Origin: Sternotherus odoratus
Taxonomy: Eukaryota; Chordata; Testudines; Kinosternidae
DNA length: 64,000 bases
Direction of reading: 5' to 3'
Assembly: GCA_032164245.1 (NCBI GenBank)
Contig: JAVMKO010000017.1
Coordinates: 18,700,756 to 18,764,755 of the forward strand
The translations under genes and the position numbers were made by a program. Numbering within the stretch: position 1 is the first letter of the stretch; the number at the start of each line of letters is the position of its first letter. Below the pieces are notes generated by a model. That model saw only the letters and a program-made list of their open reading frames with translations. It ran no database searches and was not told where the DNA came from. This document shows, piece after piece, positions 53,301-64,000 of this stretch.

Positions 53301-56300
53301 AAACATTAAGGAAAGGAGGATTTCACAACCACAACTGTTAGCATTCTGTCTAGCAAAAAATCACGTCTCAAACTAAGTTTTTTCTTTAACCATTGTAAGA
53401 TGTTTCCTTATCTGGAGATGGTGAGTGTTGTTAGGACAGGAGCCTTCTTAACAGCGGGATATAACATTGTTTTAATGTAATTTGGATAGAATGTGAGGAT
53501 GTGACTTCCTGTTTCTTAGTTAATGGCTGCTTCTCTCCTAATATGGCTATTGGAAAAGGCCTTATCCTGACATCCCCAGGTCCCTGGGGTTAGTCTGTGT
53601 TCCTGCACCGGGAGCCATTTCTCTAGTTCACAGGGGTTCTGTGCTTCAGAAGCCCCTCACAAATACCTTCTCTCCCACCAGTTGTTCCCGAGAGCACCTG
53701 AGCACCCTGTCCCGGGCGGAGCTGGAGGGGCGGCTGGAGAGCACGCTTATCATCATTGAAGCCCTCTCATGCCAGCTGCGAGATTGGCAGCAGAGCCAGT
53801 GGCCATCCCCTCGTCTGGGACCGGCAGACCAGAGAGACGTGCTCACACAGACTGACGTCACCCACCCCAAAGCCGTAAGAGGAGCCCAGTGTAGAGACAA
53901 GATCACGTGCGTCTGGGTTGCAGCGGGGTGCTCTGAAGCAGAGCAGAGGATGATGGGAGGTGTGGCTACGAGTTGTGCCCGCCTCCTCTCTGGCTGAGTA
54001 GATCAAAACTTCCCCTGTTGCCTGCCGGTTAATCGCAGTAGATGGTGGAGCCCATGATTGCAGCCAGGCAAAGGGGAGCTTGGTAACTACTCATACGTAG
54101 TGCCAGGCAGGGGAGCAGAAGGGTGCTAGCCTAGAACTTGAGACCCAGGTTCTATTCCCTCTCTGACAGACTTCCTGTGTGACCTGGCAGTGCCCTGGGG
54201 ACAGTAGTCTTGCCTGCTTCGCAGGAGAGACATCCTAAAGGTTCTGAGGTGCTGCAGGGGTAGGCTGTACAAATCCCTTCACGAGCTAGTAGCTCTGCAG
54301 TACTGTGGGGGAGTCCAGAACCTCTGCTAGGCAGGCAGGAGGGGGCTCTTGAGTGCTCCCTGCCTAGTGTTGCTTTGACTCCCGCACTGCAGCCAGCACA
54401 TGGACTCCAACCTTCCAGATCAACAGGCCACTCAAAGTACACAGGGTCCCACTGAGGGTAAGTGGAGCAGAAGTGATGTGGCCTGAATGGGGATTGTTGA
54501 GTTCAAAGCTGATGGAAACCTGGTCCGATGGTCGCCTGGTGCTACAGCACTCGCTAATCAAATCATGTGCATGGCTGGGCCGGCTCTTGCCAAGTTGGAG
54601 AGCTGCAGCAGTGTCTGTTCCTGGCCTCCTGCCTGCACCACTGGCCACTGGCTCTTCAACGAAGGATGCTGCAAGCCAGCATGTCTGCAGCCTGGGGGTG
54701 GGACAGTGTGGCTGCATACCTTGGGGTGGGGTGGAGCAGTAGGGTGTCTGGGGAAAGGCAGCCCCTGGGGGAAGCGGTCAGCTGTTAGAACTAATGGTGA
54801 TGCAAATGTCAGCAACTGCTTAACTAGCCTTGCTGGGCAGAGCTACTGCCCCAGGGGCCCCTTCTCTGTCTGAGCCTGGTGCATGTGTCCCTGGGGGAAG
54901 ACAAGGAGCTGTTCAGCCTGTCTGGCTCTACTGAGCCCCCAGACCGAGGGCCGAGTCGGCTCAAGCCCTGCCCACCCGACCCCTGTGAGTGATGGCTTGG
55001 GCATGGACTATCTTCCAGGAGGAGCAGCTTTATCATGACTTGTACACGGCAACCAGAGAGAGACTCCAGGCCCTGCAGCGGCCCCGGGAGGGGGAGCAGT
55101 CTCTGAAAGAGGAGCTGGAACAGGCCAGGGAGGCAATGGTAGGTCCTGGAGGGGTTTGTGCACAAGGAGGTTAGTGTCCTCAAGGGGGTGGGTGACTCCA
55201 GGGCTGGCTGTCCAAGTGCAGCTTGTAGTGAGAGCAGCTAGAGCTGGTTAAACGTGCAGGGCTGTCTCGGGGGCTAAGCAAAATGGACTCCTCACAAGTC
55301 CCCCACTACAGGGAGGCAGGGCCAGTCCACGGGTGGGACGTTCTGCTCCTATCACAGGTGTTGTATCGAGCAGGCCTCTTGCGTTGGGGATCGATTCCAT
55401 GGACAGTGGGTCCTCTGTGAATTGCCCCACTAGGAACAGATGCGTGGTCTACGTGCTTATCTGCACATTCAGATACTCTGGCCTGTCTCTGGAGGCAGGA
55501 GGCTGCCTAATAAGGGTTGTCACTTGTACAGGTTCCTCTGCTACCACTGGTGGCAATTTGGTTACACCACCAGATCTCCAGTGGGTCCTGGACCCTTGGC
55601 TGGTGCCCATGTCCCAGTGGGGGGGCCTTTTGATAGGTTTCCCAAAGCCATATCGGTGGTGTAACTGCTCCTCTTGTCTTGCAGAGATCCTGGACTATGG
55701 AGACTCAGTCATTCCTGGACACGGCAAATACGTCCCTGCAGAATCTGCAGGAAGACCGAGGAACCCTGAACCAACAGGTGAGCTTGTCCGGCTCCGCGAC
55801 GCTCTGTGGCTGAACCTCTGAGCACTAGCAGGCACGTGTCAGCCCTCGGAATGAGCCTTCCACTCCGACAGCCGTGCTCTGTGAGCTGGCTCTCGGTGTC
55901 CTGGGTTGGCTGGAGCACTCAGCAGCTGGGATGTCCAATGGCTCTAATTTGAGACTTGTCCCTGTGGAGCTGGTCACACCCTGCGTTGCCAAGGCTCTGG
56001 GTGGGGTGGGTTACCCAGGAAGGTGGCCCAACCTGATGGCCTGAGTACCCAATGGATGGGCAGGGTGAGCGGCGCCTCTGGAGGGGCACGGGGCAGACCT
56101 GGAACCTCTGGGATTCCACGGGGACTCCAGACCGTCCTCAGGGGCCCTCTCCTCCTCCTCCTCTTGTAGCAAGACCAGATGAGGGCCCTGCTCTCCCGGA
56201 GCCGGAGCTCGCTGGACAAAGTGGTGGCCAAACTGAAGAGCTGCCTGGCAGAGCGGGATGAGATGCGGAGCCGAGCGGCCGAGGCTCTCCAGGCTAAAGA

Positions 56301-59300
56301 AGCGGTAATGGGCTCAGACTGGTTGGGATGCTGTTCAGAGGGCAGGGCAGGGCTGGGCTGTGGTGGTGCTGGGCCCAGAGCTGCCCTGCCCCAATAGCGG
56401 GGTAGGAGCGAGAGCAGCCGGCAGGGCTGTTAGCCTGGGCCTGGTGGTCAGAGCTCTGCGTGCCAGGGCTGACTTCAGCCCCACTCTCGCTGCTAGCTCT
56501 GCCGTGCTGGGGATGCTGTGGGTGTCTTCGGGGCGGGTGCCTCGTAGCTCAGCAGCAGCCATGCCAGTGGATGGGTGGGGTGCCTGTCTCTGCGGGAGCC
56601 CTGGCAGCCCTCCAGCAGCCAGTCCCACTGGCATTTGAAGAGGGCTCTGCGTGACTTGTTGGCAGGGAGCGGTGCCCTGGGCCAGCATATACAAGGGGGT
56701 AAAGTTAAGGACTTGACGGAGGCCTTCCCGGGGCTTCAGCAGAGGGGCACGAGGGAGACCCCTGCTCTGCAGCCTGAGTGTAGCACTGGTCCTTCCTCTG
56801 AGACCTCAACAGCCGAATGAATCTCCCATGTGTGAGTCCTGCTGCTAATGTGTTCTGGGGCTGTGCCATCCCTAGGCATGGGGCTTTCAGGACTCCCTGG
56901 GGCACCTGGTAATGGTGTCACTAAATCCCCACATGCATGTGTCTTTTCCCTCTCCAGAGTGATCTGCTTCTGGAGGCCTTCCGTGTGCATGCCAGTGCTC
57001 GGATCACAGCCCTGGAGCAGGGATTGGAGTCCCAGCGGGAACTCTGCACCCTTATGGAGGAGGCTCGAGAGCACCAGGTGAGGAAGAGTAGCGGGCCCTG
57101 CCAGGGTGTCTGGCCCTGCTCCTCACCGTCTTGGCCCGTGAGTCCAGCCAGCTTGCCGGAAACCTTGGATCTGCTGCAGCCTGGGGCAGCGTTCTCCCGT
57201 CTCTGCCATTAGTGATGCTGGGAGTTTCCCCTGCCAATGCTTCGGCCTGGTCTTAAAGCATGAGGCAGCCAAAGACCAGTTCCTCTGCACTCCCACTGGG
57301 GACAACTGACTACTCCATCAGCTCTCCAGAAGGGCTTGGATTCTTGGCCACTTCCCGTGTCCCAGCACTCGCATTGGCAAGACTAACACCCTGTGACAGA
57401 GTAGGAATACTGTGTGTGTGTGCCTCAGTTTCCCCTATGCATTTCTTGAGCGTCTATGTGAAGGGATAAGGATGTGTAGCTGATGCAAAGCAGAGCCTCT
57501 CTGCAGGAATCCACACCTGAAGCTGTAATCTGACCCCAAGTGGGGGAGGGAGGTCACCTGACCTGCCTGGGGAAGGAAACACACAGGAATGCAGGAAGGA
57601 AGGGTGGGAAAGAGGAAGTTTGAGTTTGGGGGTCTGCAGCTGGCTGGAGAGAGGTTTGGGAGTCTGAAGCTGGGTTGGCAGAAGGGAGGCAGGGTCTGGC
57701 CTCCATTGGGCCACCAAAATGGATCCAGCTGAGGGGTTCAGGTGCCTACAAGCTCAGTGTTAGACCACGTACCTGTTGACGAATAAACCTCTGTTTTACT
57801 GGCTGAGAGTCACGTTTGACTGTGGATTTGGGGTGCGGAATTCACGGGCTCCCTCAGGACCCCACCCGGGTGGGTTCGCTGGGGGAAGCGCACGGAGGGG
57901 CAGAAGGTGCTGAATGCTCAGAGGTCAGACCCAGGAAGGTGTGAACGGGGACCTCTAAGCTCCTAGCCTTGAAGACAGGCTGTGTACGGAGAGGGGACGC
58001 TTTCCCTCGGAGTCCCAACTGACTTCATAGGGAGCAAGTTCCAGACCATCTCCCGGGCACTCCATGACACACCCCTCTTGTCTTGCAGAGATCCTGGACT
58101 ATGGAGACTCAGTCATTCCTGGACACGGCAAATACGTCCCTGCAGAATCTGCAGGAAGACCGAGGAACCCTGAACCAACAGGTGAGCTTGTCCGGCTCCG
58201 CGACGCTCTGTGGCTGAACCTCTGAGCACTAGCAGGCACGTGTCAGCCCTCGGAATGAGCCTTCCACTCCGACAGCCGTGCTCTGTGAGCTGGCTCTCGG
58301 TGTCCTGGGTTGGCTGGAGCACTCAGCAGCTGGGATGTCCAATGGCTCTAATTTGAGACTTGTCCCTGTGGAGCTGGTCACACCCTGCGTTGCCAAGGCT
58401 CTGGGTGGGGTGGGTTACCCAGGAAGGTGGCCCAACCTGATGGCCTGAGTACCCAATGGATGGGCAGGGTGAGCGGCGCCTCTGGAGGGGCACGGGGCAG
58501 ACCTGGAACCTCTGGGATTCCACGGGGACTCCAGACCGTCCTCAGGGGCCCTCTCCTCCTCCTCCTCTTGTAGCAAGACCAGATGAGGGCCCTGCTCTCC
58601 CGGAGCCGGAGCTCGCTGGACAAAGTGGTGGCCAAACTGAAGAGCTGCCTGGCAGAGCGGGATGAGATGCGGAGCCGAGCGGCCGAGGCTCTCCAGGCTG
58701 AAGAAGCGGTAATGGGCTCAGACTGGTTGGGATGCTGTTCAGAGGGCAGGGCAGGGCTGGGCTGTGGTGGTGCTGGGCCCAGAGCTGCCCTGCCCCAATA
58801 GCGGGGTAGGAGCGAGAGCAGCCGGCAGGGCTGTTAGCCTGGGCCTGGTGGTCAGAGCTCTGCGTGCCAGGGCTGACTTCAGCCCCACTCTCGCTGCTAG
58901 CTCTGCCGTGCTGGGGATGCTGTGGGTGTCTCCGGGGCGGGTGCCTCGTAGCTCAGCGGCAGCCATGCCACATCAACAGCTGAATCTCCCACGTGTGCCA
59001 GCTAGACTGGTGCTCAGCAAATGCCGAGGAGCTGAGAGCGAGTTCATCATCTCTGTCCTGCAGCATGCCTTGGTGTACGAGGGCTGTGTGAGCAGGGCCA
59101 TGCTTAGCGGCCAGTGTCCGGAGCGTAGCTACAAGGAGGCGCATAGACCCGCGGATTCCAAGACGCAGCTGAGTGGGGCATGGTGGGCGTTTGCCACCCA
59201 AGGGTCAGACCATGGCCCATTTTCCAGCATCGCAGTCTGGTGCAGTTCTGTGTCTTCAGGAGGGCATTAGAAACCCCTGAGCACTTGTCCCACTGGGGAT

Positions 59301-62300
59301 GTGGATACCCACAGTGTCCTGCTCTTGATTCCCCTTGGGCTGGGCCAGAGAAGCCCCACGGGGCAGGATTGAGCGGTGAGTTGGGTGCTGTGGTCTGTTG
59401 CAGGCTTCCAGGGAGCTGGAGGTGGTTTCGAGGAGGCTGGAGGAAGTGACTGCGGAGCTGCACGATTCTGTGGCCCAGGTGGATCAGCTGACTCTGGCAA
59501 ACTCCCGGCTGGGAGCAGGTGTGTCTGCGTGTAAGGCTGGGGGGTCTCGTCCTCTCGGAGGGGTGTGCAAAGGCCCAAGAGGTGGCAGCAGCTCCCCCTT
59601 CCTGGGGGAGAGACTGGGAGACACTCACACAGCTGCACCTCACTATGTGCTGGGGGCACACAGCCCAGAACTGAGCCAAGCATCTCGAGCCTCTAGCGTT
59701 GGCTCGAGGGCACCTCCTGTAGCAGTAGCTGCCTGTTCCGTCGGCCTGTCAGTGCCCTTTCTTGGAGGGCATCTTTCTGACGGCTCCAACAGCTGGATAA
59801 GTCAGCTATGCCCCCCCTCTCCCCCCCATACTCCAGTATCGGGGCTGCTGCTTAAGACCTGCTCGGGGGGGATGGGCAGGCAAGGGCTCCCCGCCTTCTC
59901 AGCTTTGCATCTCACTGATGCCAACTGTGCAGCTCACCTGAGTGCTGTGCCCTAGATCTCAGCGTGCTGTTGAGAGACCTGGCCAGCCTACAGTGTGAGC
60001 GGGATGAGCTGCGAGAGAAGCATGCGGACCTGTCGGAGGAGGCAGCGCGGTGAGTCTCTGGCCCCCGGGGGCCACATGAGCAGAGCGCTGTGCAGTCTAG
60101 TGACTGAATAATGAGGAACGGGGTGGGGGCTTGGACAATCCCGGTTCTCCCGCTTCCTCTCCCCCGAAATTCACTTCTGGGCCCAGGAGATTCACTCAGA
60201 AGAGAACCGTCAGACGAGCTGCACACTAATTGCTTCCCTCCTTCCTGTCTCAGGCTGACCACGGAGCAGGAGCTTCTCCGGCAGCAGCACGACCGGATGC
60301 GTCAGGAGCTGTGTGAGATGACGGAGTGCCGCGAGGTAGAGGCTGTGGGGGATGGGCTAACTCTTCGGTTAGGGGCACAGGACACTCGCTGTGCTAATGT
60401 CATGCGCACCAGCCCATTGGCCCCTGGGGAAGCCTGCACGGATCATGATCTTAAACCCTAGACCGGGAGGAGTTAATGTCGCCTCCTCCCGCTGCCAGGC
60501 CCCACGGACCACTCAAATGTCCATTCGAGAGGAGCTCAGGAAAAGCTGGGCATCCTAATTATGCAGGTGCAACTTCTACTTGCTACATGCGGTGCCAGAC
60601 CCCTGCCATAAAACCCACTGTTAGCCAAGGGGCCATTGTCCACTTGGCAGTTAAGTCTCTCAAAGGAACTCTCTCTGCCTTGGATCCAAGCCCCCCTCGC
60701 TACTCCGAAGGGCTGCGATAGCCCATCACTCTCCTCCGAGTGCGTCAGGAAGAGAGTGATGCTGTTGTAGCCTGGAGGCTGGAATCCCAAGGTGACTTCC
60801 AAGTACAAAGGGCAGACTTCCTGCTGCAGCAGTTCTTGAGAAAGCCATGGCTGAAGTCATGCAAGGACTGGCTGAGCGTGGAGAGCGAGATGGGCATTGG
60901 AAGGTCATGAGCTGCAAGGGCTGAACAAGCTTATGAATGTCACGGGGAGCAGTTGCCTGTTGCTGACCCTGGGCTCCGTATTTTGAGCCCTGTGGTCAGC
61001 TCCAACCATCTCTGTGCAGTTACCCCTGGGTGTGAGACTTGGGTTGGCCTTTCCGTCCACTTGAATGCCTGACTGTTCCAATCCCCCGGGGGCATCGGAC
61101 TGACTGCTGCAGCTCTGGCCTTTGCACACCCCAGTGCAGGGCGAGTCGGCCCACCCTGTACTTCCTGGGGGAGGAGTGAGGTGTGGGGATGGGACTGATC
61201 GGCGGAGCACTCTGGTGAGAAGGGGCGGGGGGGAGAGACTACTGAGCTGTCGCTGGGCTCTGAGGTCTGTTACCGGGCGGCAGGCCTCACCAGCCCCTCT
61301 AGAGATTGCGGGGGGAGAGGAGTCTCTGCTTGGGCACCTGCAGGAAGGTAGAGGGGGAATTGAGGTAACTCCTCCCCAGCTCCTGCTATGAACATGGCCC
61401 TCCTTTAGCTGTTCCTGGCCTGCATATGCTGAGGACCCCATGCTGTACCAGCTCCCGCTCCTCACGGGTAAATGCTCACAGGTGTCTCTTCCTCCGCCCC
61501 AGTTCGTTGACCAGGAGAATCGTGTGTCCCGGGAGCAGCTGACAGAGACAGAAAATGAGCTGAGAGCCACCCTTGCAGTCCTGCGGGAGCGCAGCATGCA
61601 GTACGAGGACTTGAAGGACACCTACCAGCAGCTCCAGTGAGCCAGCAGCTCTGCTCTGCCCCGCCCCTCTGAGCCCTTCATGTGCCTCCCGCCCCAGCTC
61701 GCTGCTGCGTCTGGCCCAATGAACCGAAAGCCTGCGCCGGGGGGAAGGAGTTTGGCATGTCTCTGTTCAGCTCCCGACAGGCACCCAGTGAATGAACCCC
61801 TCCGTGCACCCTAGTACATCCCTGAGTGTCCCAGTCCCTGTGGGAAACCCATGGGTGCTGTGGCTGGGCACAGCTGGCCTCATTCTCTGCTTATTCAAAC
61901 AGCACCTCAAATGTCCCCCTGTGCTTTGGCCACCAAACCCAGGAACTCAATCACAGGCAGGCCACGAGGCTGAAATGACATCTCAGGTCTCTCCCCTCCC
62001 CACCCTGAGCACTGAGCGAGCTCCGATTCCCCCCGTTCTCCCCAGGAAGGAGCGGGACACCCTCAGCGAGGAACTCGACTGCAGCAAGGCAGAGGCGCTG
62101 GGCCTGCAGCTGACCAGGGACAAACTCCTGAAGTCCTCCCTGGAGCTCGCTCAGACCAAGGAGAGACTGCTGGACCTCACTGACTTTCTCCAAGCTGCCC
62201 TGCCAGGAGAGGTAGGAGCCCAGGGAACTGCCCTCTAGCTGTGGATCAAAGCACCCTCGAGCGCAGGTTTCTCCAGCCCGTCTGCCCGGCGAAGCAGAGC

Positions 62301-63727
62301 AGAGTCTTAACGCTGCCTTGGCCCCTGTGTGATTCAGCCATTCTGACCCCCTCTTGTCATTGAAGGCGACTGACGCTGCGTCGAGGAGCAGAGCGTGTAC
62401 CCCTCGCAGCGTGCCCGTCTCCTTCGTGGGCAGCGTCTTGAAAGCGGTGGCAGAAAAAGGTAGGATGTGGCTGCCTGAAATTGCTTATTGGCTCTGGCTC
62501 TGGTTCTTGTCTGCTGCTCCGGAAACCTGCCTGTGTGGCCGGGGCTGGGTTAGTGCTTCACAGACAAGGAGGGGTGTGAAGTGCGGGCTGAGCCTCCCAC
62601 CACCTCCCTCTGCACTGTGCAGGCCTGGCCTGCAGGGACCCTCCCTTCAGAGGCAGCCATTGCAGTGAGTTGTGGGCAGCTTCCCATAATGCTTTGCTCT
62701 GCCGCATGCTCAGGAGTCAGAAGTAATATGGTGGCACTGAAGCAAGGTGGAGGTGGTTACAGTTTCCCAGCCAGCAGTGGAGGCTGCTCCCACCTCTGGG
62801 AAGGAGCCACCAAGCTCCCAGTGCCCCGGCTTTACTGTTGAATCCTGCAGCTCTGCTCTCCCTTCCCAGGACAGGTCGGGCTGCGTTAGGCCTTGTCCGG
62901 GGTGGGGGATGAATTCTGATCAACCTGCCGCAGAAAACCAACTCTGCCTGGGTCCCAGCACACCCCAGCCTGTGGCCGTCTCATGGGCTGCCCCTGACCC
63001 TGGGGTCCGATTGCTTCAGCGAGGCGTGTCAGTGCTGCTGTGGCAAACAGGCCCCCCGATGTTGATGACCCAGCACCAAGTCTCTCGGACCTGCTTTGTT
63101 ACAGGCATTGCTGAAGAAGCTGCTGAAGGCTCGACAGCGTTCACCAAGGTTGAACCTGCTACTCCTCAGATGCCAGCAGGTAATGCCCCGGTGTCTGCCC
63201 TCTCCTCCCTTGCCAATAAACGTGGCCTTGCCGGGCCCCAGTGTCAAGGGTCACAGGAAGTGCCCTGGAGCACTAGGCTTTCCCAGGGAACCAGGCCTGT
63301 TCCCTTCTTCCAGATTTGACTCCACAACGGTTCCCTCTTCTAACTGCTCAGCACCAGAAGGCAGAGGGCTGGGGCCTTGGCTGTGCAGACGGGCTAAAGC
63401 TGCCTGCTGTTCCAGGCATGGCATCTGGTGTCTGTTCCTGGCCTGGCGCTGCCCCGGACCCTGCACATGGTAGAACACACGGGTCTGTTTCCTTTCCGCT
63501 TGTGAGGGGGTCTCCATTAACCCTGCTGTTGGGGACTAGCCCCATGCACCGAGATCCGTTGCTCACTTGCCGTGCGAATGGCTGGCGTCTGCTCTGTCCC
63601 CAGAGATCGAGGAGAGCCTGCAGGAGACTGTCCTGGAGCTGAGAGCTGCTGTCTCTCAGCTCATCACTGTGAGCTTCCAGGGCCAGAAGGTGGCACAGCG
63701 TGAGGTTCAGGAGCTGCAGGCGGAAGT
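50375..63727 (+). CDS. SPAG5: Sperm-associated antigen 5 / astrin, mitotic spindle protein (3' end beyond window)
   Basis: Spindle and kinetochore protein that stabilises microtubule attachment. Exons: 50375-50419, 50558-50698, 51496-52736, 53682-53874, 54397-54457, 54841-54984 (uncertain end), 55019-55138, 55685-55777, 56170-56304, 56958-57077, 58089-58181, 58574-58708, 59404-59518, 59956-60049, 60254-60335, 61503-61636, 62046-62211, 62366-62459, 63105-63179, 63604-63727. The 1,241-nt exon encodes the disordered N-terminal part, with two astrin motifs, SWMTPLVWLEKNMGTSAVM and TWMTPRALLEKSVNTS. Later exons encode coiled coil, with clear astrin segments ALLSRSRSSLDKVVAKL, FVDQENRVSREQLTETENEL and ATLAVLRERSMQYEDLKDTY. 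The start is provisional: ATGs at 50282, 50306, 50330 and 50375 share the frame. I chose 50375 because the CHR element overlaps 50330, so transcription should begin downstream. Exons 8-9 duplicate exons 11-12. The junction between exons 6 and 7 does not resolve. Confidence 0.9.
50701..51140. repeat. G-rich minisatellite (about 29-33 bp) in SPAG5 intron 2
   Basis: About 15 copies of GGGGCGAGGGGCGAGCGCCG are separated by G-runs of 7 to 13 bases. Array length varies with the G-runs. The plus (coding) strand is strongly G-rich with many quadruplex-capable tracts. It starts at the exon 2 donor. Confidence 0.92.
52790..53630. repeat. AT-rich insertion in SPAG5 intron 3, probably transposon-derived
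   Basis: About 800 bp of AT-rich sequence interrupts an otherwise GC-rich gene. The sharp change in composition suggests an inserted element such as an old LTR. I could not identify terminal repeats or target-site duplications, so the borders are approximate and the family is unknown. Confidence 0.35.
55670..56564 (+). repeat. SPAG5: SPAG5 intragenic duplication, copy 1 (exons 8-9)
   Basis: This 895-bp block matches 58074-58968 at a constant offset of 2,404 bp. I counted only three differences: GCTAAAGAAG versus GCTGAAGAAG, TCTTCGG versus TCTCCGG, and CAGCAGC versus CAGCGGC. It includes a 93-nt exon (RSWTMETQSFLDTANTSLQN...) and a 135-nt exon (QDQMRALLSRSRSSLDKVVA...), both phase 0 at each end, so inclusion keeps the frame. 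Human astrin has this pair once, after the VLEAF exon, so copy 1 is the extra one by position. Confidence 0.93.
57392..58069 (+). mobile_element. Solo LTR (678 bp) in SPAG5 intron 10, 5-bp target-site duplication
   Basis: The LTR starts TGTGACAGAG and ends CTCCATGACA, flanked by CACCC on both sides (57387-57391 and 58070-58074). It contains AATAAA at 57782-57787 followed by TCTGTTTTACTGG, the expected internal poly(A) signal, so its orientation is the same as SPAG5. No internal genes are present. Its 3' end is 19 bp from the next SPAG5 exon. Confidence 0.88.
58074..58968 (+). repeat. SPAG5: SPAG5 intragenic duplication, copy 2 (exons 11-12)
   Basis: Partner of 55670-56564. The near-identity starts at the last base of the LTR target-site duplication (58074). 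It ends at GCCATGCCA, where copy 1 has about 235 bp that copy 2 lacks. By comparison with human astrin, this copy is in the ancestral position, after the SDLLLEAF exon. Confidence 0.92.
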
Positions 63728-64000
63728 GTGAGTTCAGCATGTGGCCCTCGAGTCAAAGGAGACGTGATGGGAGTCCCGGCGGGCTCTGCACAGTACCACT
63801 GCTACTTGCTGACCTGTCACTCCCCCACCGCCATTGCCGATCCCCGGGCACCTGAGCAACCCCAGGAGCTGAGCCAGTCAACCTCCAGCACTAACGTTAC
63901 CCTGGGTGGGAATTCCTTACCCAGAGGGTCCCTTCCCTGCCCAGCTGGCACCCCTCACAGGACTGGCGGGGGCACCTTATCCTGGGCCTAGAAGCCAGGC

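Noticed and set aside
54487..54873. Extra SPAG5 exon at 54.5-54.7 kb
   Set aside because: The translated segments do not resemble astrin convincingly, and no GTRAG donor follows in the needed phase.

Overview
This window is vertebrate nuclear DNA, most likely from a turtle. The evidence is a tRNA-like SINE of the type abundant in cryptodiran turtles (about 46,991-47,240), a CR1 LINE on the minus strand, two solo LTRs with clean target-site duplications, and two hAT-type non-autonomous elements. Genes are intron-rich, GC-rich and densely packed, with many G/C-rich minisatellites. That composition suggests a microchromosome, which is inference. The gene order SUPT6H - SDF2 - BLTP2 (KIAA0100) - RSKR (SGK494) - SPAG5 is the same block known from human chromosome 17q11.2.

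Layout. 24-8540 (minus): the first 12 coding exons of SUPT6H, cut by the left edge, with a 5 kb intron 1 reaching a non-coding first exon near 13.6 kb. 13.59-13.84 kb: a CpG-rich head-to-head promoter shared with SDF2. 13,845-16,055 (plus): complete SDF2 in three exons. 16.1-20.6 kb: intergenic, ending in a 1.3 kb C-rich minisatellite. 20,608-42,161 (plus): complete BLTP2, 39 coding exons, 2,225 codons, phase checked at every junction. 42.2-44.3 kb: intergenic, with a 55-bp tandem array. 44,280-49,833 (plus): complete RSKR, 12 exons, 390 residues. About 50.3-64 kb (plus): SPAG5 (astrin), cut by the right edge.

These genes do not form an operon. They are independent housekeeping or cell-cycle genes kept together by conserved synteny: a histone chaperone for transcription elongation, an ER quality-control protein, an ER-anchored lipid-transfer protein, an AGC-like kinase and a mitotic spindle protein.

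The most interesting signals are structural. (1) A 99-bp intronic array in BLTP2 copies a complete 3' splice site six times, in frame with the next exon. (2) SPAG5 has a frame-neutral two-exon duplication in which an 895-bp near-identical tract lies inside older, diverged duplicated intron sequence and is bounded by a solo LTR and an indel, which looks like a gene-conversion tract. (3) The same LTR lies 19 bp upstream of an exon and probably supplies its branch point. (4) A 55-bp array upstream of RSKR repeats a CTCF-like motif. (5) The SPAG5 promoter has a CDE/CHR module with the canonical 4-nt spacer.
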